A DNA stretch of 64,000 bases from DASUPK01 sp963744105 (GCA_963744105.1 CAVUSJ010000004.1:310001-374000); one strand, 5' to 3'. Positions 27,633-36,165 are shown, counted from the stretch's first letter. Notes: generated by a model from the letters alone, not told the origin. Translations and numbers: made by a program.

Positions 27633-28415
27633 TCAATCTCCGGGAGCCGCCGCCTCCGCCAGCGCGCTCATGTTCTCGATGTTCGCGCTGGCGAGTGCCC
27701 TGACCACGGTCACGTCGAGCGCCCGATAGCGCGCGAGCCCGGCCTGGACGACGCTCTCGTTCTCGCCCGCGACTCCCACGGTGCCCTCCGGGGCGCCCTG
27801 GCGGTCGAAGTGGTTCCGGTATCCCGCGTGCAGGTCCCGGTAGAAGGACTCGTCCTTCGCGAGCCGGCCCTCGGCGTTGTCGCCGACTGCGGTCCGGACG
27901 TAGCCGAAGATGGTCGGCGGCTCGCGTCCGGCCTCGCGCGCGCCCTCCTCCACCCAGCCGCGAGCCTGCTCAGCGAACTCGGGCGTCATCCAGTTGAAGA
28001 AGACGCCCTCCCACTCGGCTCCAGCGAAGGCGCACATCTTCGGCCCCATGGCAGCGAGCACCAGGCGGACGTCCGGGAGCGCCTCGCGCAGTCCGGGCAG
28101 TGCCTCGCGCATCGTGGTCAGGGGCTTCTCGGTGAAGCCTGCGCCGAGGCCGAGCCAGAGCTTGCTCTTGTCGATGCCGAACCGCTCGATGTCGCCGGCG
28201 ATCTCCTCGGGTGACTGGCGGTCGAGCGCGATGACCGCGACGCCGAGATCGATCCGGTCGGCGCCCTTCGCGTACTCGGCCAGGGTCTCGAGGCCCTTGG
28301 CGCCGGGATGGTCGTTGGACCACATCGAGTGGTAGCCGAGCTCCTGGCAGCGGCCGGCGAGGGGGCTGGCGATCTCGGGATCGAGACCGGCGGTCACTCC
28401 GAACGCCCGGCTCAT
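27633..28415 (-). CDS. LLM-class F420-dependent oxidoreductase
   Basis: 260 residues, luciferase-like (beta/alpha)8 fold. Start chosen at the ATG that overlaps the TGA of the RlmD-like gene (ATGA), reading MSRAFGVTAGLDPEIASPL. Features include GYHSMWSNDHPGAKGLETLA, the LGVAVIALDRQSPEEIA strand-helix and LWLGLGAGFT, all typical of the actinobacterial F420-binding group. These enzymes use reduced F420 to reduce or oxidise small molecules; the substrate cannot be told. Confidence 0.8.
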   Translation of the reverse strand: MSRAFGVTAGLDPEIASPLAGRCQELGYHSMWSNDHPGAKGLETLAEYAKGADRIDLGVAVIALDRQSPEEIAGDIERFGIDKSKLWLGLGAGFTEKPLTTMREALPGLREALPDVRLVLAAMGPKMCAFAGAEWEGVFFNWMTPEFAEQARGWVEEGAREAGREPPTIFGYVRTAVGDNAEGRLAKDESFYRDLHAGYRNHFDRQGAPEGTVGVAGENESVVQAGLARYRALDVTVVRALASANIENMSALAEAAAPGD

Positions 28416-29752
28416 GCCTTCTCCAGCAGGGCGACGCACTCGATGTGCGGCGTCTGAGGGAACATGTCGACCGGCTTCACGCGGCGCAGCCTATAGCCGG
28501 CCTCCGCGAGCTGGGCCGCGTTGGGCGCCAGGGTGGTCGGGTTGCAGGAGACGTAGACGATCCGCGGCGCCTCGCACTCGATCAGGCGACGGACGATCTT
28601 CTTCGAGAGCCCGGCCCGAGGCGGGTCGACGACGACCACGTCGGGACGGCCGGCCTCCTCGAGCAGCGGCCGGATCTCCTTGCGCGCGTCCCCCGTCCGG
28701 AAGCGCGCGTTCTCGATCTCGTTTCGCCGGGCGTTTTCCTCGGCGTCGACGATCGCCTCCGGGACGATCTCGATCCCCCAGACCTCGCCGGCCCCCTTCG
28801 CCATGCTGAGCCCGAGGGTCCCGATCCCGCAGAAGAGGTCGAAGACGCTCTCGGCGCCGGTCAGCCCCGCGAACTCCGCCGCCAGGCCGTAGAGGCGCTC
28901 GGCCATCTCGGTGTTGGTCTGAAAGAACGCGCGGTGGGAGATCCGGAACCGCAGGCCGCAGAGCTCCTCCTCCAGGTATTCGGCGCCCAGCGCCCCGGTC
29001 GGCCCGTCGGTCGTGCTCCCCGGCCCCTCGACGATCGTGTGCAGGTCGACGGGCGGGCGCGGGATCTCGGCGGGGGAGGTGACCAGGCGGCTCTGGAGCT
29101 GGCCCGTGCGCCGCCCCTCCCGGATCACCAGGTTGCGGAAGACGCCCTCCCCGGCCCTCGCGTCCCAGGCCGGCAGGCCGGCGGAGCGGGCCCAGTCGCG
29201 GAGCTCGTTGCGGCGAGCGTTGTTGCGCTCGGAGGCGAGCTGGCAATCCTCGGCGTCGACGATCAGGTCCCAGCGCCCGCGGGCGTGAAAGCCGAGCACG
29301 AGCTCCCCGTCGCGCTCGCCGAAGGAGTACTCGAGCTTGTTGCGATAGCGCCAGCGCTCGACCGCCGGCTCGATCGGCTCGAGCTCGAAGCCCTCGAGGC
29401 CGCCGAGCCGCACCAGCGCCTCCTCCACCTGCGACTGCTTGTGGCGGAGCTGCTCCTCGTAGGCGAGGCCCTGCCAGGGAGCGCCCGGGCAGGGCTCGCC
29501 GCCGTGGTCGCAGCGGGGCGGGACGCGGTCGGGCGACTCGCGCACGACCTCCTTCGCCTGCGCCTCCGCGTAGCCGCGCTTGGCCTTGGTCACCTCCGCC
29601 GTGACGCGGTCGCCGGGCAGTGCGCCGGAGACGAACACGACGTATCCGTTGCGGCGCGCCACGCCCTTGCCGCCGTAGGCGAGCGATTCGACGTCGAGCG
29701 TGAGGAGCTCGCCGCGGGCCGGCCGCTCCGGGGTGATCGTCCCGTCGGTCAT
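28412..29752 (-). CDS. TrmA/RlmD-family RNA (uracil-C5) methyltransferase
   Basis: 446 residues. An N-terminal TRAM domain (LDVESLAYGGKGVARRNGYV) is followed by a catalytic SAM domain: FDLFCGIGTLG binds SAM, VVVDPPRAG follows, and the catalytic cysteine is in VYVSCNPTTLA. It methylates uracil in rRNA or tRNA. Of the four cysteines that hold a 4Fe-4S cluster in RlmD, the segment here reads RCDHGGEPCPGAPWQ, so one ligand of the CxxC pair is replaced; another Cys is in DCQLASE. The exact target (23S U1939, U747 or tRNA U54) is not assigned. Coupled to the F420 gene downstream. Confidence 0.85.
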   Translation of the reverse strand: MTDGTITPERPARGELLTLDVESLAYGGKGVARRNGYVVFVSGALPGDRVTAEVTKAKRGYAEAQAKEVVRESPDRVPPRCDHGGEPCPGAPWQGLAYEEQLRHKQSQVEEALVRLGGLEGFELEPIEPAVERWRYRNKLEYSFGERDGELVLGFHARGRWDLIVDAEDCQLASERNNARRNELRDWARSAGLPAWDARAGEGVFRNLVIREGRRTGQLQSRLVTSPAEIPRPPVDLHTIVEGPGSTTDGPTGALGAEYLEEELCGLRFRISHRAFFQTNTEMAERLYGLAAEFAGLTGAESVFDLFCGIGTLGLSMAKGAGEVWGIEIVPEAIVDAEENARRNEIENARFRTGDARKEIRPLLEEAGRPDVVVVDPPRAGLSKKIVRRLIECEAPRIVYVSCNPTTLAPNAAQLAEAGYRLRRVKPVDMFPQTPHIECVALLEKA

Positions 29753-29829
29753 CGTCGGCCTATCGTTGCAGCCGCGCCGGTATAGGCTTGCGCGGAATTT
29801 GCGGGAAAAACCCCAAGCAGGAGGTCAAA

Positions 29830-30144
29830 GTGGAATCAAGTGAAAGCAGTGGCGTCAAGGATCAGGTCCAGAAGGCGATCGACGACCTGCGCGCGGCCGG
29901 CGAGAAGGCCACAGGCGACGTGCGGTCGAGCATCGACTCGGCGGTATCGCGTCTGCGCGAGGTCTCCGGTGGCGCGAGCGAGAAGGCGCAGGATCAGGTC
30001 TCGAACTGGCGCGACACCCTCGACAAGGCGACCGAGGATGTCCGCAAGGAGCTCGGCAAGCTCGCCGTCCGGGCGCAGAGCTCCGTCGAGGCGCTCGACG
30101 AGATCGCCAAGGAGCTGGACGAGCGCCGCAAGGCCCTGAAGTAA
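29830..30144 (+). CDS. small helical phasin-like protein
   Basis: 104 residues from a GTG preceded by AGGAGG (spacing 6), which decides the start over a more upstream frame opening. The whole chain is amphipathic helix without Cys or Trp-rich core (VKDQVQKAIDDLRAAGEKAT, then RAQSSVEALDEIAKELDERR), as in phasin or apolipoprotein-like surface-coating proteins. It may bind lipid or polymer granules or membranes. It is convergent with a second phasin-like gene only 7 bp away. Confidence 0.6.
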   Translation: MESSESSGVKDQVQKAIDDLRAAGEKATGDVRSSIDSAVSRLREVSGGASEKAQDQVSNWRDTLDKATEDVRKELGKLAVRAQSSVEALDEIAKELDERRKALK

Positions 30145-30151
30145 CTGGTAG

Positions 30152-30691
30152 CTAGTCCTTCAGCTTGCGGTCCAGGGCCCGCAGAAGTCCCTTGCGGGCC
30201 TTGTTTCCGCGCTCGTAGTCGCGGACCTTTCGCAGCTCCTGCCGGCTGAGCTCCTGCAGCCGCCGGTCGATCTGGCGGATCGAGAGCTGGTCGTACGCCG
30301 TGATCGGGAAACCCGGGACGCGGGCGGCGCGGCGAACCCGGTCGGCGCTCGCCAGTGGCTTGTCCACCGCGGCGACGGTGCGCTTCCTGGCCCGTTCGGC
30401 CCGGTCGCCCGCCTGCTGCTTCGCGCGGTCCGGCACCTCGCGGACCTGCGAGAGCACGCCGTCGAGCTGGGAGAGAAGGTCCTCCGCCTGCTCGCGGCCT
30501 CGGGTGGCGAGCCGGCTGACCATCTCCTCGGCGTCGGACCGGGTCATGCGGCCGCGGCGCACGGCGTCGTCCACGACCTCCTGCAGGCGGTCGCGCGAGA
30601 TCGTGATGCTCTTCTCCAGCGCCTCGCGGAACGCCTGCACGCTCTGCTCGGCGCGGGAGCTCTCCTCAGCCTCCGTTGGCGCGCTTGCCAT
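30152..30691 (-). CDS. phasin-like protein with C-terminal helical DUF8129-like domain
   Basis: 179 residues, start at the ATG giving MASAPTEAEES; three codons upstream an alternative exists. Residues 20-75 (ALEKSITISRDRLQEVVDDA, then RMTRSDAEEMVSRL) match the phasin/poly-hydroxyalkanoate-regulator helical region. Residues 130-178 (FPITAYDQLSIRQIDRRLQ and ELRKVRDYERGNKARKGLL) match the small C-terminal helical domain found on many actinobacterial proteins of this kind. Probably associates with storage granules or membranes. Lies 8 bp after an EEP-family gene in the same direction. Confidence 0.65.
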   Translation of the reverse strand: MASAPTEAEESSRAEQSVQAFREALEKSITISRDRLQEVVDDAVRRGRMTRSDAEEMVSRLATRGREQAEDLLSQLDGVLSQVREVPDRAKQQAGDRAERARKRTVAAVDKPLASADRVRRAARVPGFPITAYDQLSIRQIDRRLQELSRQELRKVRDYERGNKARKGLLRALDRKLKD

Positions 30692-30699
30692 CGAACGCA

Positions 30700-31518
30700 C
30701 TATCCCACAGTCGCGAACTTTCCAATCACGGGGTTGTGATCGGAGAGGCGGATCTTCTTGCCGGTCCCGGGATCGACCCGGTCCCGCGCCTCGGGCGGCC
30801 AGGCGGCGGGATGCTCGACGACCTCCAGGCCGCGGACGAGCAGGTGGCTGAGGCGGTCCGGAGCGGTTCGCGGCGCGAGCCCGAAGCGCTCCTCGAGCTG
30901 GTCGAAGACGGCGCTGGCCTTCGGGCGGACGTTGAAGTCCCCGCCGAAGATCAGGGGGTCGGAGCCGGCGAAGGCGACCGCGCGCTCGGCCGCGTCGAGC
31001 AGCTCGCGCTCGGCTGAAGAGGGCTTGGTGCTGACGTGGAGGTTCGCGACGCAGGGCCCGGCCTGGAGCCGGGTCAGGGCCATGACGCGAAGCTCCGGGC
31101 GCCAGGTGAGGACCTCGCGGCGCCGCTCGGCGATCCCGCCGGCGGCGCCCCGGACGAGCGTCGTGTCGGAGCCGCCCTCCCAGGCGCCGAGCAGATCCGG
31201 TCGCCAGCGGCCGATCGCGGAGGTGATCGGCTGCAGCCAGTTCCGCCCGCTCAGGGCCCGGTGGGCCTCGGCGTCGCAGACCTTCGCCAGCCGCTTCTTC
31301 CAGCTCGGCGGAAACTCCTGGAACAGGGCGACGTCCCAATCGACCGAGTCGATCAGCGAGGCGAACTCGTCGAACAGGTCCCAGTTGGTCTGCTCGTAGT
31401 CGTCGCCCAGGCGCGGCCCCCGGCGGAAGTTCCCCTTGTGGGCTCTGAGCTGGAGGTCGGGCTCGGGCGGCCAGTCACGGCCGTGGAACAAGTTCCATGT
31501 CATTGCGGTCAGCTGCAC
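30700..31518 (-). CDS. endonuclease/exonuclease/phosphatase-family protein
   Basis: 272 residues from a GTG (VQLTAMTWNLFHGRD). EEP-fold hydrolase: MTWNLFHG (Asn), ALFQEFPP (metal Glu), VANLHVSTK (His), IFGGDFNVRP (Asp/Asn) and SDHNPVIG (Asp-His) are all present and in order. No signal peptide, so intracellular. It probably cleaves phosphodiesters. Divergent from argF with only 20 bp between start codons, so their promoters must overlap the genes. Confidence 0.8.
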   Translation of the reverse strand: MQLTAMTWNLFHGRDWPPEPDLQLRAHKGNFRRGPRLGDDYEQTNWDLFDEFASLIDSVDWDVALFQEFPPSWKKRLAKVCDAEAHRALSGRNWLQPITSAIGRWRPDLLGAWEGGSDTTLVRGAAGGIAERRREVLTWRPELRVMALTRLQAGPCVANLHVSTKPSSAERELLDAAERAVAFAGSDPLIFGGDFNVRPKASAVFDQLEERFGLAPRTAPDRLSHLLVRGLEVVEHPAAWPPEARDRVDPGTGKKIRLSDHNPVIGKFATVG

Positions 31519-31538
31519 GGCCCTAGTATCGGTGGCCG

Positions 31539-32440
31539 ATGCATTCACCGACCGCACATCTTCCGGCGAGCAACTTCCTGACCGGCGAGGAGCTCGACCG
31601 GGACGAGCTGACGGCGCTGCTCGAGCGCGCCGAGGAGCTCAAGCGAGGCCGCGATCGCGGGGAGGGTCGCGATTCCCTCGCGGGACGGTCGGTCGCGTTG
31701 ATCTTCGAGAAGCCGTCGACCCGGACCCGCGTGTCCTTCGAGGTCGGTGTCGCCGAGCTCGGCGCGACTCCGATCGTCCTGCGGGCCGACGAGCTCCAGC
31801 TCACGCGCGGGGAGTCGATCGCCGACACCGGCCGGATCCTCTCCGGGTACCTGCATGGGATCGTGATCCGCTCGGGATCCGACGAGAGGGTTCGCGAGCT
31901 GGCCGACGGCGCCACCGTCCCGGTCGTCAACGGCCTCACCCCGGGCCATCACCCTGCCAGGCCCTGGCCGACCTGCTCACGCTGAAGGAGCGCTTCGGCG
32001 AGCTGGAGGGCCTGCGGCTCGCCTACGTCGGCGATGGCAACAACGTGGCCCGGTCCCTGGCGATCCTCGGGCGGATCGCCGGAGTCGAGGTCGTCGTCTC
32101 GAGTCCGGACTCCTACCGGATCGAGGAGGGACTTGCCGAGCTCATCGACGACCCGAGGGCCGCGGTGGCCGGGGCCGACGCGATCTACACCGACGTCTGG
32201 GTCAGCATGGGCGACGAGGAGACCGCCGAGCAGCGGCGAGCGGACCTCGCTCCCTACCAGGTGAACGACGAGCTGCTCGCCGCCGCGTCGGACCGCGCGA
32301 TCGCCCTTCACTGCCTGCCGGCCCATCCGGGGGAGGAGATCACCGCGGAGGTCCTCTACGGCGAGCGCTCCGCGGTCTGGGACGAGGCCGAGAACCGCCT
32401 GCACACCCAGAAGGCTCTGCTGGAACGCCTGCTCGGCTAG
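31539..32440 (+). pseudogene. argF: ornithine carbamoyltransferase, one-base frameshift inside HPCQ motif
   Basis: Transfers the carbamoyl group from carbamoyl phosphate to ornithine to give citrulline in arginine synthesis. The first frame has the carbamoyl-phosphate site KPSTRTRVSFEVG (STRTR 60-64) and runs to GLTPGHH. At 31953-31954 one base is missing, so HPCQALADLL appears only in the next frame, which then continues with GDGNNVARSL, DVWVSMGDE and the ornithine-site HCLPAHPG to the normal end. Corrected length is about 300 residues, the family norm, and both halves are well conserved, so the break is probably a sequence error and the gene functional. No other arg gene is adjacent. Confidence 0.88.
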
Positions 32441-32955
32441 CTCGGGTCGCGCGGCTCGCAGACGACCACCGGAATGCGGCGGCCGGCCGGGTCGGCGCGC
32501 CGCTGGTAGTCGTCATAGCCGGGGTAGAGACGGGTCGCGAGCTTCCAGATGCGCTCTCGCTCCTCGCCGTCGGCCTCGCGCGCCCGATAGGCGCCGCCTC
32601 GTCCCCGGGCCCAGAGCTCGATCTCGGGGTGGGCCTTGATGTTGTGGTACCAGGCCGGATGCCGCGGCTTGCCCGTCTGCGAGGCGATCAGGATCACGTT
32701 GTCGCCATCCGTGAAGTAGACGAGCGGCGTGGTGCGCTCCTTGCCGCTCTTGGCGCCCGTGTGGCCGAGAAGGACGGTGGGGACTCCGCTCGGCACCTTG
32801 ACCAGGCCCCGCGTGGCTCGCATCAGGGGCGGGTCGACCTTGTTCGCCACGTTGAGCGCCATCCAGCTCCCGAACCTGCTCTTGGCGGTCCAGCGCAGGG
32901 CGCGCTGCACGGGATTGCGTGGCTTGGCCGGATCGAAGTCGGGCACTCGTCCCAT
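32437..32955 (-). CDS. deazaflavin (F420)-dependent nitroreductase-family protein
   Basis: 172 residues, split-barrel fold of the DDN family. Hallmarks: TVLLGHTGAKSGKERTTPLV (F420-phosphate contacts), VILIASQTGKPRHPAWYHN, then the C-terminal RIWKLATRLYPGYDDYQRR. These enzymes use F420H2 to reduce quinones or nitro compounds. Convergent with argF (4-bp overlap of the ends). Cytosolic or membrane-associated. Confidence 0.88.
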   Translation of the reverse strand: MGRVPDFDPAKPRNPVQRALRWTAKSRFGSWMALNVANKVDPPLMRATRGLVKVPSGVPTVLLGHTGAKSGKERTTPLVYFTDGDNVILIASQTGKPRHPAWYHNIKAHPEIELWARGRGGAYRAREADGEERERIWKLATRLYPGYDDYQRRADPAGRRIPVVVCEPRDPS

Positions 32956-32979
32956 GGCCGCAGCCTAGACTGGCGCCAC

Positions 32980-33051
32980 GGCCCCGTGGTGTAACGGTTA
33001 GCACGCGAGGTTTTCAACCTCGTAGCGCGGGTTCGACTCCCGCCGGGGCTA
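32980..33051 (+). tRNA. tRNA-Glu (anticodon TTC)
   Basis: A full cloverleaf folds: acceptor GGCCCCG/CGGGGCT (with a terminal G-U pair), D arm, anticodon stem CGAGG/CCTCG with loop TTTTCAA giving anticodon TTC, and T arm GCGGG-TTCGACT-CCCGC. Discriminator base A; CCA is not encoded. Confidence 0.95.
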
Positions 33052-33127
33052 CTCAGTGGAATACCCCTAGGCCGGTTCTGGGGGCAGGGCTGAGGTGGGG
33101 GCGGCCTGGCGGTGCCACGCTGCGTGC

Positions 33128-34384
33128 ATGGCGAATTCCCGAGTCCTGATTCTCGGCGGCGGCTTCGGCGGCCTCGAGACGGCGTTCGACCTTCGCCTGA
33201 TCCTCGGGGACCGCGCCGACATCACGCTCGTCTCCGATCAGGATCACTTCCTCTTCAAGCCGAACTCGATCTACGTTCCATTCGGGCTCGACCCGGAGCG
33301 CCTCAAGGTAGGGCTCGCGAAGCCCACGGCGAAGCGGGGAATCCGGCTCGTCCACGGGCGGGCGCACGAGATCGACCCGGACACGCGACGTGTGAGGGTC
33401 GACGAACAGAGTCTTGACTACGACCAGCTCGTGATCGCGACCGGCTCGGGGATGCGCGCGAGCGACATCCCGGGACTGGGCGAGCACGCAATCAGCATGT
33501 GGACCCCGGAGGAGATGCTGGAGCTGCGTGCGGCGTTCGAGCGGACGCTCGAGGCGGCGAAGGCCGGCAATCGCCAGCGAGTCGTCTTCCTGATTCCCCC
33601 GAACAACAAGTGCGCCGGCCCCCTCTACGAGATCGTCCTGATGCTCGAGACATGGCTCCGGCGCAAGGGCGGCCGTGACGCGACCTCGATCACGTGGGCG
33701 ACCTATGAGGATGGCTACATCCAGGCCTTTGGGCCTCGCCTGCATCACCTCGTCACCGGCGAGTTCCTGCGGCGGGGTATCGAGGGTCACACCGGCTGGG
33801 TGGTCGACAGCGTCGACTCCAAGGGGGTCGAGTTCCACAACGGCGAGCGGCTCGAGCACGACCTGCTGGTCGCGTTCCCTCCATACATCGCCTCGACGCC
33901 ATTCGACGGGCTGGATGCCGACGACCGCGGCTTTCTGACGACGGACCTCGCGACACGCCGACTCGTTGACCACCCCGAGATCTACGCCGTAGGCGATGCC
34001 GGCGACTTCCCCGTCAAGCAGGCGTTCCTCGCCTTCCTCCAGGCGGACGCGGCCGCCTCGCAGATCGCCGCCACGATTCTCGGAACCGAGCCGGAGCTGA
34101 GCTTCGACCCGGTCAGCATGTGCATCATGGAGCAGTTCGACAAGGCGACCTTCGCGAAGGTCCCGCTGCGGCTGACGGGCGACCCCAAGCATCCGATCGA
34201 GGTGCGGCCGGACGCCAACGGCGACTACCGGGTCGGGTCCAACCGGGTCTGGCGAATGGGGAAGAAGATGCTGGGCACCTCGGTCCCGTGGCGCTTTCGG
34301 CATGGCAAGCCGTTTCACGCAGGCGCATTCTGGAGCGGCATGGACGCCGGCCTGAAGGTGATGTCCGGGGCCCTCTCCGACTGA
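33128..34384 (+). CDS. FAD-dependent oxidoreductase, sulfide:quinone oxidoreductase-like
   Basis: 418 residues. The ATG chosen starts directly at the FAD fold (VLILGGGFGGLE, residues 6-17). Second FAD block IYAVGDAGDFPVKQAF. Two cysteines stand at positions typical of SQR: Cys162 in NNKCAGPLYE and another in SMCIMEQFD. That fits an enzyme that oxidises sulfide or a persulfide and passes electrons to quinone, and argues against a type II NADH dehydrogenase. No membrane helix, but the C-terminal amphipathic part (WRMGKKMLGTSVPWRF) could sit on the membrane. Confidence 0.78.
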   Translation: MANSRVLILGGGFGGLETAFDLRLILGDRADITLVSDQDHFLFKPNSIYVPFGLDPERLKVGLAKPTAKRGIRLVHGRAHEIDPDTRRVRVDEQSLDYDQLVIATGSGMRASDIPGLGEHAISMWTPEEMLELRAAFERTLEAAKAGNRQRVVFLIPPNNKCAGPLYEIVLMLETWLRRKGGRDATSITWATYEDGYIQAFGPRLHHLVTGEFLRRGIEGHTGWVVDSVDSKGVEFHNGERLEHDLLVAFPPYIASTPFDGLDADDRGFLTTDLATRRLVDHPEIYAVGDAGDFPVKQAFLAFLQADAAASQIAATILGTEPELSFDPVSMCIMEQFDKATFAKVPLRLTGDPKHPIEVRPDANGDYRVGSNRVWRMGKKMLGTSVPWRFRHGKPFHAGAFWSGMDAGLKVMSGALSD

Positions 34385-34421
34385 CCGCCCGGTTTAGGGG
34401 GCTCGACTAGCCTCCCGTCCG

Positions 34422-35177
34422 GTGCTGCCTGAGATCCACCTCGGACCGCTCACCCTGCAGACGTTCGGGATCTGCTTCGCGGCCGCCTTCATCGCCGCGG
34501 GCGCCGTGGTCTGGCGCCGTTTCGGCGAGCTCGGCAAGCCGGTCGACTGGGCGTACGAGATGAGCTTCGCGGCGCTGCTGGGCGGCCTGGTCGGCTCGCG
34601 CCTCGACTTCATCATCGAGAACTACAGCGATGTCAAGCACGACCTCCTCGGCAACCTCTTCTCCGGCTCCGGACTCGTCTGGTACGGCGGGGCGATCGGC
34701 GGGGCCATCGGCGTCTTCATCTGGGCCTGGTGGCGCGGCTTCCTCAACCTGACGCTGCTCGACGTCGCGGCGCCGGCCCTCGCCCTCGGCTACGCGATCG
34801 GGCGCTGCGGCTGCCAGCTCTCAGGCGACGGCGACTACGGCAAGGCCTGGGACGGCCCCTGGGCGATGTCCTACCCCGACGGGACCAAGCCGACGGACCA
34901 GACCGTGCATCCCACGCCGATCTACGAGACGCTGGCGATGGGCCTGGTGGCGCTGATCCTCTGGAGGCTCCGCGACCGCCTCACCAACGGGCTGCTGTTC
35001 GCCCTCTATCTGCTGCTGGCCGGCGCCGAGCGCTTCCTGGTCGAGTTCATCCGGCGAAACGACGACATCGCCCTCGGTCTCACCCAGGCCCAGCTGATCA
35101 GCGTGGCGATGATGATCGCCGGCGCCGTCTGGCTCCTGGTGGCCTTCCGGCGGGCTCCGCGGCCGGCAACGGCCTGA
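34422..35177 (+). CDS. lgt: prolipoprotein diacylglyceryl transferase-like membrane protein
   Basis: 251 residues from a GTG, about seven membrane helices. Lgt family blocks are visible: an early FGICFAAAFIAAG helix, GSRLDFIIEN, GLVWYGGAIGG, the signature region AIGRCGCQLSGDGDYG, TVHPTPIYETLA and GAERFLVEFIRRN (conserved Arg/Glu). Lgt moves diacylglyceryl to the lipobox Cys of prolipoproteins. The signature normally reads GRxGNFxN; here the Asn positions are Cys and Ser/Gly, so it may be a diverged second copy and not the main Lgt. Confidence 0.75.
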   Translation: MLPEIHLGPLTLQTFGICFAAAFIAAGAVVWRRFGELGKPVDWAYEMSFAALLGGLVGSRLDFIIENYSDVKHDLLGNLFSGSGLVWYGGAIGGAIGVFIWAWWRGFLNLTLLDVAAPALALGYAIGRCGCQLSGDGDYGKAWDGPWAMSYPDGTKPTDQTVHPTPIYETLAMGLVALILWRLRDRLTNGLLFALYLLLAGAERFLVEFIRRNDDIALGLTQAQLISVAMMIAGAVWLLVAFRRAPRPATA

Positions 35178-35259
35178 GCGTCACAGCGGCTTCACACCGC
35201 GCGACCGGCCCTTCGGTATCACCGCCTCTCAGCAACTCACACACCGAAAGGAGGCGGCA

Positions 35260-35412
35260 ATGACCGACGAGGTCCAGGAGGTCCAGGAGGAGGCCACGGA
35301 GGAGCAGGCCCCCGAAGCGGAGGCCGAGGCCACCGAGGCGAGCAGCGATGACGATTCCGAAGAGTCCGACCAGGGGGAGGACTCGGCGGACGAGAGCTCC
35401 GAGGAGCTCTAG
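35260..35412 (+). CDS. highly acidic 50-residue protein
   Basis: An ATG with an excellent ribosome binding site (AAAGGAGG, spacing 5) opens 50 codons ending at TAG. The product (MTDEVQEVQEEATEEQ and onward, ending ESSEEL) is more than half Glu/Asp with no hydrophobic core, so it must be disordered. The strong translation signal and clean start argue that it is real in spite of its low complexity. Possible roles are ion or basic-protein binding or stress protection; none is shown. Convergent with the SDR gene, stop-to-stop. Confidence 0.55.
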   Translation: MTDEVQEVQEEATEEQAPEAEAEATEASSDDDSEESDQGEDSADESSEEL

Positions 35413-36165
35413 CTAGACCGATCGGAGCAGGCCGCCGTCGAGCGGGATCACAGCTCCCGTGAGATAGGCGGCCCGCTCCGAGCACAGGAACGCGACCAGG
35501 TCGCCGTACTCATTCGGCTGCCCGAGTCGCTTCGCCGGGATCCGCTCCCTGGCGGCCGCCTCGGCGCTCTGCAGCGACCCGTGTCGGTCGGCCAGCCGGT
35601 CCGTGGCGAACATCCCGGTCGCGACCGTGTTCACCGTGATGCCCTCGCCCGCGATCTCATCGGCGAGGGTCTCGAGCAGGCCGAGCGCCGCCAGCCGGTT
35701 CGCGTTCGAGAGCGTCAGGTGGGGGATGGGCTCGCGGATCGAGCTCGAGGACACGTTCACGATCCGTCCCCAGCCGCGTTCCCTCATCCCCGGGATCACG
35801 CCGTCGATCAGCACTCGGATCGCGAGCACCAGCGAGCGAAACGCCTCCTCCCATTCCTCGAGCGAGTTGTCGAGCGCCCCGCCACCGGGCGGCCCGCCGG
35901 TGTTCGTCACCAGGATGTCGATGGGCCCGAGCGCCTCGGCGACCTCGCCGGGCAGCTTCCGCAGCCCGTCCAGATCGGCGGTGTCGGCCGGGAAGACGTG
36001 AACCTCGCCCTCGATCTCCTCCGCCGCGGCCCGGAGCGATTCCTCGGACCGGCTCGAGATCGCGACCTTGGCGCCCTCGCGAGCGAGCGCCACGGCGATG
36101 CCCTTGCCGATTCCCTTGCTGGCGCCCATCACCAGCGCCGTGCGTCCCTCGATCCCTAGGTCCAT
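35413..36165 (-). CDS. short-chain dehydrogenase/reductase, Tyr-less subgroup
   Basis: 250 residues. Cofactor motif ALVMGASKGIGKGIA (11-25) and ISSRSEES suggest NADP(H); the NAG equivalent reads TNTGGPPGG. The catalytic region reads NVSSSSIREPIPHLTLSNAN, so the usual Tyr of the YxxxK is Leu and the Lys is Asn. This NTGGP subgroup is known in bacteria and often lacks the standard Tyr, so its chemistry is uncertain. C-terminal block YLTGAVIPLDGG is intact. The start overlaps the end of the upstream membrane protein. Confidence 0.82.
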   Translation of the reverse strand: MDLGIEGRTALVMGASKGIGKGIAVALAREGAKVAISSRSEESLRAAAEEIEGEVHVFPADTADLDGLRKLPGEVAEALGPIDILVTNTGGPPGGGALDNSLEEWEEAFRSLVLAIRVLIDGVIPGMRERGWGRIVNVSSSSIREPIPHLTLSNANRLAALGLLETLADEIAGEGITVNTVATGMFATDRLADRHGSLQSAEAAARERIPAKRLGQPNEYGDLVAFLCSERAAYLTGAVIPLDGGLLRSV

